Positions 40,801 to 46,938 of a stretch of 46,938 bases of DNA are shown here, one piece after another. A program made the translations under genes and the position numbers. Within the stretch, counting starts at the first letter, position 1. Every line of letters begins with the position of its first letter. The notes under the pieces are model-generated. The model was not told the origin of the DNA. It ran no database searches and saw nothing but the letters and a program-made list of their open reading frames with translations. This DNA is from an uncultured Pelagibacteraceae bacterium. Lineage in GTDB: Bacteria; Pseudomonadota; Alphaproteobacteria; Pelagibacterales; Pelagibacteraceae. The stretch covers positions 1 to 46,938 of the forward strand of contig CACGZX010000004.1 in the NCBI GenBank assembly GCA_902577625.1, given 5' to 3'.

Positions 40801-41404
40801 TAACTAAATTTTTTATAATTACATCTGAGAGCTTATTATAATTTCGATTATTAATTTTTTTTAAAGTAGTAATACCTTTATCTTTTATTCCACATGGTAC
40901 AATTTTTTTATAATTAGAAATATTGTTATTTACGTTTATTGAGAATCCATGATAAGCAATCCATCTTTTAACTTTAATACCTATAGCTCCAACTTTTTTG
41001 TCATTGTTGTTTAATTTTGCCCAAATTCCAATATTTTTTCTATCACTAAAAGAATTGATACCAAAAGATTTTAGTGAATGAATAATTGAATTTTCAATAA
41101 TATTTACAAATTTCCTTATATCTTTTTTTCTATTATTAAGATTAATTACCATATAACAAATTAACTGACCTGGTCCATGCCAGGTAATTTTCCCTCCTCT
41201 TGAAGTTTTAATTATGTCAATTGATTTGTCCAAAATATCTCTTTTATTAGAGCTTGGTCCAGCTGTAAAAGTTGATGGATGTTCTAATATCCAAATTAGT
41301 TCATTTGCTTGATTATTATTAATTTCAACGACTCTATCCTCTAAAAATTTTATAGCGTCTAAATAATTTACTGGTTTTATTGATCTTTTTATCTCTATGC
41401 TCAT
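40784..41404 (-). CDS. lipB: Lipoyl(octanoyl) transferase
   Basis: LipB moves octanoate from acyl carrier protein onto the lipoyl domains of 2-oxoacid dehydrogenases and GcvH. The 206-residue protein has the RGGKITWHGPGQL motif, the VGAIGIKVKRWIAYHGFSIN segment with the active-site lysine, and IVPCGI with the catalytic cysteine. The length is typical. It is convergent with the rluC-like gene and divergent from mgtE. Confidence 0.95.
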   Translation of the reverse strand: MSIEIKRSIKPVNYLDAIKFLEDRVVEINNNQANELIWILEHPSTFTAGPSSNKRDILDKSIDIIKTSRGGKITWHGPGQLICYMVINLNNRKKDIRKFVNIIENSIIHSLKSFGINSFSDRKNIGIWAKLNNNDKKVGAIGIKVKRWIAYHGFSINVNNNISNYKKIVPCGIKDKGITTLKKINNRNYNKLSDVIIKNLVTNLKI

Positions 41405-41465
41405 TAAAGAATTGTAATATAAAAATTATCCATTAATAGTGCCATATAAAAATAAAGGTTTTTTT

Positions 41466-42842
41466 ATGACTTTAGTAAGAAAAATAAAAGATAAAAAAGT
41501 CAATTTTGAGTTTAATAAAGAATATATCAAGGTTGTTACAGATAAAATTGCTAATAACGATGCAGTTTTTATTTCTAACTCGTTCAAAGAAATGCACCCA
41601 GCTGATGCAGCGGATATTATTGAACATCTTAATGAAAATGATAGAGAAAATTTAATTAAACTTAATAACTTTAAGATAGATCCTGAAGTATTTGTAGAAA
41701 TCAACGAGTCTGTTCAATCAGAAGTTATCAAATATTTATCACAAGATTCGATAGTATATATATTAAAAAACTTAGAATCAGATGATTCAATTAAAATTTT
41801 AGAAAATTTAGATGAAAAAAATAAAAATGAAATTTTAAGTTCATTACCACCAAAAGATAGGTTTGTTCTTTTAGAAAGTTTAAGTTATCCAGAAGATTCT
41901 GCCGCTAGAATAATGCAAAGAGAATTTACTGCAATACCTAGCAATTGGTCAGTTGGTCAAACTATTGATTATTTGAGAGAAAATAAAGATTTACCTGAGG
42001 AATTTTTAGAAATTTTTATTGTTGATAATGAATTTAAACCTATTGGAACAGTTCCATCATCAAAAGTTTTAAGAACTTCAAGAGATACAAAAATGATCTC
42101 TATAATGAATGAATCGCAATTATCAATCCCTGTAGATATGGATAGAGAAGAAGTTGGTCACTTATTTGAAAATTACAATTTAAATTCAGCGTGTGTAGTT
42201 GACAAAAATAATAAATTAGTCGGTATGATAACTAGTGATGATATTTTAACTGTATTAAAAGAAGAAGCTGAAGAAGATGCTCTAAGATTAGCAGGTGTTG
42301 GCGACGAAGAAATTACAGACGGTGTGTTAAAAAAAACCAAGAGAAGATTCACTTGGCTTTTATTAAATTTATTTACAGCAATAATAGCATCTATTGTTAT
42401 CGGTTTTTTTCAAGAAGATATTGAAAAAGTTGTAGCTTTAGCAGTACTGATGCCAATAGTTGCATCAATGGGTGGAAATGCTGGAATGCAAACATTGGCT
42501 GTTACAATAAGAACGATTGCAACAAACGAACTAACCAAGAATAATTTTTCACAAAATATTTTAAAAGAATTTTCAATTGGTATATTAAATGGGATTATAT
42601 TTGCCGTTATTAGTGCTGGAATAGTTCAGTTGTGGTTTAACGATATAACGCTTTCATTAATCATATCAATCTCAATGGTTTTAAATATGATAGTGGCTGG
42701 TCTCTTTGGAATATTAGTCCCTGTGTCATTAAAAAAGATGAATATAGACCCAGCTATAGCATCTAGTGTTTTTGTAACAACTATTACAGATGTTATTGGA
42801 TTTTTATCTTTTCTTGGTATTGGTGCTTATTTTTTTTACTAA
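41466..42842 (+). CDS. mgtE: Magnesium transporter MgtE
   Basis: MgtE is an inner-membrane Mg2+ channel closed by Mg2+ bound to its cytoplasmic domain. The 458-residue protein has the acidic N domain (MHPADAADIIEHLNENDREN), two CBS domains (about residues 130-265, with LVGMITSDDILTV), and five membrane helices with the pore motif ASMGGNAGMQTLAVTIRTIA and FVTTITDVIGFLSFLG near the end. I chose the ATG at 41466; a GTG at 41439 in the same frame adds nine residues. It is divergent from lipB and convergent with panC, 2 bp apart. Confidence 0.95.
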   Translation: MTLVRKIKDKKVNFEFNKEYIKVVTDKIANNDAVFISNSFKEMHPADAADIIEHLNENDRENLIKLNNFKIDPEVFVEINESVQSEVIKYLSQDSIVYILKNLESDDSIKILENLDEKNKNEILSSLPPKDRFVLLESLSYPEDSAARIMQREFTAIPSNWSVGQTIDYLRENKDLPEEFLEIFIVDNEFKPIGTVPSSKVLRTSRDTKMISIMNESQLSIPVDMDREEVGHLFENYNLNSACVVDKNNKLVGMITSDDILTVLKEEAEEDALRLAGVGDEEITDGVLKKTKRRFTWLLLNLFTAIIASIVIGFFQEDIEKVVALAVLMPIVASMGGNAGMQTLAVTIRTIATNELTKNNFSQNILKEFSIGILNGIIFAVISAGIVQLWFNDITLSLIISISMVLNMIVAGLFGILVPVSLKKMNIDPAIASSVFVTTITDVIGFLSFLGIGAYFFY

Positions 42843-42844
42843 AT

Positions 42845-43657
42845 TTAATAATTATCAATTAACCTTACATTTTTATTATAATAAGCAAAAAATATTTTAA
42901 AATTATTTTTGTTATAATTTTTTGTCAGATTTTTTTTATTTCTTATCTCTAAATATTCGACTTTAATATTTTCTAATTTATTAATTTTTTTAACTATATT
43001 TTCAATTTCATATTTTAAAGAGATATTATTTTTTAATTTGATTCTTAAATTCAACAATAATGAAGCTATATAAGATGATTTTTTAAGATCATTTTTTTTT
43101 AACAAATTATTACGCGAAGATAGTGCAATTTTGTTTTTATCGCGAATAGTTTTACAAGAAAAAACTCTTATTTTAAATTTTTTTTTTATAAACTTTCTGA
43201 TTAAAAATAATTGTTGATAATCCTTCTCTCCTAAAAAAATAAATCTTAGTTTAATTTTTTTTAAAAATTGGTTAATTACTGCCAAAACTCCTTCAAAATG
43301 TCCCGGTCTGTAAAAAGCACACATTATTTTGTCTTTTTTACTTAATTTTATTTTTTTATCTTTATTGTTTTTATAAATTTCATTTATTTTTGGAATTAAT
43401 AAATAATCAACCTTAAGTTTCTTGAGAACCTTAATATCTTTTTTCAAATTTCTTGGGTAATTTCGAAGGTCATTCTTTTTATTGAATTGTGACGGATTTA
43501 TAAAAATACTAACTAAGGTCTTTTTACACTTTTTTTTAGATGATTTAATAAGTGAAATATGGCCATTATGTAAAGAGCCCATTGTAGGCACAAAACCCAT
43601 GTTTGCCTTAAAATTAACTTCTTTGTTTAATTTATTTATGCTTTTAAAAATTATCAT
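42845..43657 (-). CDS. panC: Pantothenate synthetase
   Basis: PanC condenses pantoate and beta-alanine with ATP to make pantothenate, a coenzyme A precursor. The 270-residue protein has the nucleotide motif FVPTMGSLHNGHISLI, VSIFINPSQFNKKNDLRNYP, RPGHFEGVLAVINQFL, FLGEKDYQQLFLI and SSRNNLL. Its C-terminal domain is unusually rich in Lys and Asn but keeps length. No panB is adjacent. It is convergent with mgtE and divergent from galU. Confidence 0.94.
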   Translation of the reverse strand: MIIFKSINKLNKEVNFKANMGFVPTMGSLHNGHISLIKSSKKKCKKTLVSIFINPSQFNKKNDLRNYPRNLKKDIKVLKKLKVDYLLIPKINEIYKNNKDKKIKLSKKDKIMCAFYRPGHFEGVLAVINQFLKKIKLRFIFLGEKDYQQLFLIRKFIKKKFKIRVFSCKTIRDKNKIALSSRNNLLKKNDLKKSSYIASLLLNLRIKLKNNISLKYEIENIVKKINKLENIKVEYLEIRNKKNLTKNYNKNNFKIFFAYYNKNVRLIDNY

Positions 43658-43688
43658 TTATGGTACTTCATTTAATTAATACATTCTG

Positions 43689-44504
43689 ATGATAAAACAA
43701 GCAATAATACCACTAGCTGGATTAGGAACAAGATTATTACCCTTAACAAGTGTTTATGCCAAAGAACTTTTACCCATAAATGGCAAAGCTGGTCTTGAGT
43801 ATATAATTGATGAGTGTATAGATGCCGGCATTAAAGAGATTATTTTTATAATTTCTAAAAAAAAAGAAATTATAAGAAAGTATTTTTACAACGATAATTT
43901 TTATAAAAAAATAATTAAAAAAAAGAAAGATTTAAGAATTGTTAATGAGTACAAAAAAATTCAAAAGTATAAAAAAATGATAAAATTTGTTTATCAAAAT
44001 AATCCTAAAGGTACAGGAGATGCTGTTTTAAAGACAAAAAATTTAATAAAAGATAAATTTTTTTTAATGTTACTCCCAGATGATTTAATAATAAAAAGAA
44101 ATTGTTCAAAAGATATGATTTTAATACACGATAAAAAAAAATGTTCTGTGATGGCTAGTATGAGAGTTAAAAGAAAAACAGTCAAAAGATGGGGCATTTA
44201 TGCAAAAAAAAATAATATAAATAAAAATAATTTTTATATTAATGATGTTGTTGAAAAGCCAGATATTAAATCAGCACCTTCTAATAATGCTGTCATTGGA
44301 AGATATATATTACCAAAAAAAATATTCAAAAAATTACAAAATCAAAGAAAAGGTAAAGGTGGAGAAATACATATTACCGATTCAATACGAAGATTAATAA
44401 AAGAGGGAGAAATTTTTGTTGGTCATAATTTTAAGGGAAAATATTTAGACTGTGGAACTATTGAAGGATACATAAAATCATCAATCGAGATTTCAAAAAT
44501 ATGA
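43689..44504 (+). CDS. galU: UTP-glucose-1-phosphate uridylyltransferase
   Basis: GalU makes UDP-glucose from UTP and glucose-1-phosphate. The 271-residue protein has the nucleotidyltransferase start IIPLAGLGTRLLPLTSVYAK followed by ELLPING and YIIDECIDAGIKEIIFIIS, then NPKGTGDAVLKTKNL, LLPDDLI and GRYILPKKIF. The conserved T-K-A-x-P-K-E motif reads TSVYAKE, a mild variation. It overlaps the next gene by 4 bp (ATGA); together they convert glucose-1-phosphate to UDP-glucuronate for surface polysaccharide. Confidence 0.93.
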   Translation: MIKQAIIPLAGLGTRLLPLTSVYAKELLPINGKAGLEYIIDECIDAGIKEIIFIISKKKEIIRKYFYNDNFYKKIIKKKKDLRIVNEYKKIQKYKKMIKFVYQNNPKGTGDAVLKTKNLIKDKFFLMLLPDDLIIKRNCSKDMILIHDKKKCSVMASMRVKRKTVKRWGIYAKKNNINKNNFYINDVVEKPDIKSAPSNNAVIGRYILPKKIFKKLQNQRKGKGGEIHITDSIRRLIKEGEIFVGHNFKGKYLDCGTIEGYIKSSIEISKI

Positions 44505-45799
44505 AGCTTTGCATGATAGGAACAGGTTATGTGGGACTAGTAAGTGGTGTATGTTTTTCTGATTTAGGTAATACTGTTTATTGTGTAGATAATAATAAGG
44601 ATAAGATTAATTCTTTAAATTCAGGAAAAGTTCCAATTTATGAACCTGGTTTAGAAGAAATATTAAAGAAAAATTACAAACAAAAAAGACTAATCTTTAC
44701 GACTGACTTAAAATATGCTGTAACAAATTCAGATATTATATTTATTTGTGTGGGAACACCTACAAAAAAAAATGGTTATTCTGCTGATTTAAAATATGTT
44801 TTTCAAGTTGCTAAAGAATTAAAAAAATCAATAAAAAAATATAAAATTATAATTACAAAGTCTACAGTACCAGTCGCAACTGGTGATAAAATTGAAAATA
44901 TTCTTAGAAATTTAAAAAAAAGGAAACTTGTTGACGTAGTATCAAACCCCGAATTTTTAAGAGAGGGAGAAGCTATTAGAGACTTTATTTACCCCGATAG
45001 AGTTGTAATTGGGACTGATAGTAAAAAAGCTATCAAAATTCTTAAATCTTTGTACTTACCTATTATTAAAAAAACTAGCAGATTTTTTAATACATCAAGA
45101 AGAGGAGCTGAATTAATTAAATATGCATCAAATGCTTTTTTAGCTACTAAAATTTCATATATTAATGAGCTTGCAAATTTATGTGAAAAAACCGGAGTTG
45201 ATGTAAAAGATGTATCTCTAGGTATGGGCTTAGATCAACGAATAGGTGATAGATTTTTACGCGCTGGTCCTGCTTATGGTGGTTCGTGTTTTCCAAAAGA
45301 TACTCGAGCCATAGTTGACACAGCTAATTCATTTAAAACTAACCTATCAATAATTAAAAGGGTTATTAAATCTAATAATGAAAGAAAATTATTATTAACT
45401 AAGAAAATTGAAAAATTATTAAATAACAAAATTAAAAATAAAAATATAACTTTCTTAGGTGTTACATTTAAACCGAATACAGATGATATGAGAGAAGCAT
45501 CAAGTTTGTTTATGATACCACGTTTACATAGAAAAGGAGCTAATATAAAATATTTTGACCCATCTGGAAAAAAAATAAATTTTAATAAACTAAAAAATGT
45601 TAAATTTTGTAATAATATATCTTCAGCATGTCTAAAAAGTGATCTGATTATTATTCACACTGAATGGAATGAATTTAAATTACTTAATTTTAAAAAAATT
45701 GTTAAAAAAAATAAGTTTGTTATTTATGATATGAGAAATATCTATTCAGTGCAAAAAATGAAAAAAGATAAAATTGATTATTTTAGTATTGGAAGATAA
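44501..45799 (+). CDS. ugd: UDP-glucose 6-dehydrogenase
   Basis: The enzyme oxidises UDP-glucose to UDP-glucuronate with two NAD. The 432-residue protein begins with the Rossmann motif MKLCMIGTGYVGLVSGVCFS, contains STVPVATGDKI, NPEFLREGEAIRDFIYPDRV, the helix AELIKYASNAFLATKISYIN, and the catalytic GPAYGGSCFPKDT cysteine loop. It is translationally coupled to galU, its substrate supplier. It ends 1 bp before the convergent RidA-family gene. Confidence 0.96.
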   Translation: MKLCMIGTGYVGLVSGVCFSDLGNTVYCVDNNKDKINSLNSGKVPIYEPGLEEILKKNYKQKRLIFTTDLKYAVTNSDIIFICVGTPTKKNGYSADLKYVFQVAKELKKSIKKYKIIITKSTVPVATGDKIENILRNLKKRKLVDVVSNPEFLREGEAIRDFIYPDRVVIGTDSKKAIKILKSLYLPIIKKTSRFFNTSRRGAELIKYASNAFLATKISYINELANLCEKTGVDVKDVSLGMGLDQRIGDRFLRAGPAYGGSCFPKDTRAIVDTANSFKTNLSIIKRVIKSNNERKLLLTKKIEKLLNNKIKNKNITFLGVTFKPNTDDMREASSLFMIPRLHRKGANIKYFDPSGKKINFNKLKNVKFCNNISSACLKSDLIIIHTEWNEFKLLNFKKIVKKNKFVIYDMRNIYSVQKMKKDKIDYFSIGR

Positions 45800-45800
45800 T

Positions 45801-46262
45801 TTAATTTAATTCAAAAATAGCATCAATCTCAACAGCAACACCTAAAGGAAGACTGTTTGTGCTAACCGCAGCTCTTGTGTGCATTCCACTTTTGCCAAAA
45901 ATTTTTACTATAGTATCAGATGCTCCATTAATAACTTTAGGTTGTTCAATATAATCATCAGTCGAATTAACAAATCCTGTCAATTTAATACATGATTTAA
46001 TTTTTGATAAATCATTACCACAGGACTTTTTTGCTTGTGCTACTAAACCTAAAGCACATCTTATTGCAGCATTATATCCATTTTCAGTATTTAGTTCTTT
46101 TCCAAGCTTACCTTTGATTAAATCTCCATTTTCATCAATTGAAATTTGGCCAGAAATATATAATAATTTATCAACTATTTTTGTTGCAACGTAAGAGCCA
46201 ACTGGAGATGCTGCTTCTGGTAATTTGAGTTTTTCTTTCTTTATATTTTCTTCAAAACTCAT
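45801..46262 (-). CDS. RidA/YjgF-family protein
   Basis: RidA-family trimers hydrolyse reactive enamines or imines, or have related roles. The 153-residue protein has LLYISGQISIDENGDLIKGK, the SCIKLTGFVNSTDDY region and GKSGMHTRAAVSTNSLPLGV, in which the arginine of the RidA active site is present. It belongs to the longer subgroup (about 150 residues) rather than to archetypal RidA (about 128), so the exact substrate is unclear. Its start overlaps the upstream small gene by 4 bp (ATGA). Confidence 0.9.
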   Translation of the reverse strand: MSFEENIKKEKLKLPEAASPVGSYVATKIVDKLLYISGQISIDENGDLIKGKLGKELNTENGYNAAIRCALGLVAQAKKSCGNDLSKIKSCIKLTGFVNSTDDYIEQPKVINGASDTIVKIFGKSGMHTRAAVSTNSLPLGVAVEIDAIFELN

Positions 46263-46471
46263 TTTTTCTTTTTAAACCAATCACTTAAAGTCTTTTTTTC
46301 TTTAATATTACTTGTATCTAATCCTACACCTGATGATTTACCTTTAAGTTTTCCACCTAAGCATTTTAAATAATTTTTTGAAAGTTTCTTGTACTGTTTA
46401 CACTCATCAGATGATTGTGCATAATTAGTTGAAAATGTTAATATAAAAATTACTACTAAAATTTTTTTCAT
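46259..46471 (-). CDS. Small exported protein of unknown function
   Basis: The 70-residue product starts with a signal peptide (MKKILVVIFILTFSTNYAQS). The mature part of about 50 residues contains two cysteines (ECKQYKKLSKNYLKCLGGKL) that could form a disulphide, then a lysine-rich end, SDWFKKKK. I do not recognise the family. It lies between topA (stop and start share one base) and the RidA-family gene (4-bp overlap), so the three are likely co-transcribed leftward. Confidence 0.75.
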   Translation of the reverse strand: MKKILVVIFILTFSTNYAQSSDECKQYKKLSKNYLKCLGGKLKGKSSGVGLDTSNIKEKKTLSDWFKKKK

Positions 46472-46938
46472 TATTTTTTTTTCCTTTTCTTAGACTTATC
46501 GTATTCTTTTCTCTTTTCAATTAAAATTAATGCATCTTCCATACTTAGTTCTAAAGGGTCTTTTTCCTCAGGTATAGTAGCATTCAATGATTTATATTTA
46601 ATGTAAGGTCCATATTGACCTTTCATAATTCTTACTGGTTTTTTATCTTCGGGGTGTTCTCCTAAATCTTTAATCAATGATGAAGATATTCTACCTGGTT
46701 TTGCTTCCGCAATTAATGTAATTGCTCTATTAAGACCTATCGTAAAAAGTTCATCAACATTTTCTAGTCTTGCTGATTTATTATCACATTTAAGATATGG
46801 ACCAAATCTACCTGAATTAATTGTTATATCCTTTCCATTATCAGGGTGTTGACCTATAACTTTTGGAAGGGAACATAAGTATTTTGATTTTTCTAAATCA
46901 ATTTGATCTATATTTATTCCCTTAGGTATAGATACATT
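46471..46938 (-). CDS. topA: DNA topoisomerase I, C-terminal end only
   Basis: The frame is open to the window edge and gives the last 155 residues of the protein. It contains two repeats of the topoisomerase I C-terminal type, ITINSGRFGPYLKCDNKS and PVRIMKGQYGPYIKYKSLNA, which bind single-stranded DNA. A lysine-rich tail (DKSKKRKKK-like) ends it. The catalytic tyrosine domain lies beyond 46938. A TTG at 46675-46677 is only an internal codon, not a start. TopA relaxes negative supercoils. Confidence 0.93.
   Translation of the reverse strand, partial: NVSIPKGINIDQIDLEKSKYLCSLPKVIGQHPDNGKDITINSGRFGPYLKCDNKSARLENVDELFTIGLNRAITLIAEAKPGRISSSLIKDLGEHPEDKKPVRIMKGQYGPYIKYKSLNATIPEEKDPLELSMEDALILIEKRKEYDKSKKRKKK

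Noticed and set aside
46471..46677. Independent short gene at the right edge
   Set aside because: The frame is open upstream to the window end and encodes topoisomerase I repeats, so the TTG is internal.

Overview
The window looks like a chromosomal segment of a SAR11-type alphaproteobacterium (Pelagibacterales, 'Candidatus Pelagibacter'-like). The DNA is very AT-rich, coding density is extreme (many genes overlap by 1-8 bases, and no stretch over 300 bases lacks a gene), and there is a single tuf gene in a tRNA-Tyr / tRNA-Gly / tuf / tRNA-Trp / secE / nusG cluster. The ribosomal operons run into secY-adk-rpsM-rpsK-rpoA-rplQ, as in alphaproteobacteria. This placement is inferred from gene order and protein character; no database was searched.

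Layout. (1) 1-4034: a truncated leftward gene for a secreted TPR-CHAT protein and a rightward gene for a secreted trypsin-like protease. Their first codons overlap head to head by 41 bp. (2) 4035-10350 is an accessory stretch. A 3,659-bp insertion lies in tRNA-Leu(UAA) and carries one large nuclease-helicase gene with seven C-terminal repeats. A 1,666-bp insertion lies in tRNA-Thr(UGU) and carries a small membrane protein plus a trypsin-like protease. Each insertion leaves a partial tRNA at one end and has short tandem repeats of about 11 bp in the same orientation at both ends. Neither encodes a recombinase. Only nadK separates them. (3) 10389-12778: rlmB, then tRNA-Tyr, tRNA-Gly, tuf and tRNA-Trp. 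(4) 12799-39875: an almost unbroken rightward run of secE-nusG-rplKAJL-rpoBC, rpsL-rpsG-fusA, the S10 and spc ribosomal clusters (no rpmD between rpsE and rplO), secY-adk, and the alpha operon with its own good promoter. (5) 39889-46938: rluC-type pseudouridine synthase, lipB, mgtE, panC, galU-ugd, and a leftward set of topA (truncated by the window end), a small exported protein and a RidA-family gene.

How it works together. Sections 3 and 4 are the cell's translation and transcription core: elongation factors, RNA polymerase, most ribosomal proteins, and the secretion-channel subunits SecE and SecY. Sections 1 and 2 are accessory: exported proteases, a CHAT-type protease scaffold and a restriction-like helicase carried on two very small tRNA-targeted cassettes. 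The strongest candidate for something undescribed is this pair of integrase-less, iteron-flanked tRNA cassettes.

Caveat. rpoB and rpoC are each broken by one extra base in a homopolymer (A8 near 19070, T7 near 21541). Both genes are otherwise intact and essential, so sequencing or assembly error is the likeliest cause; transcriptional slippage is the interesting alternative.
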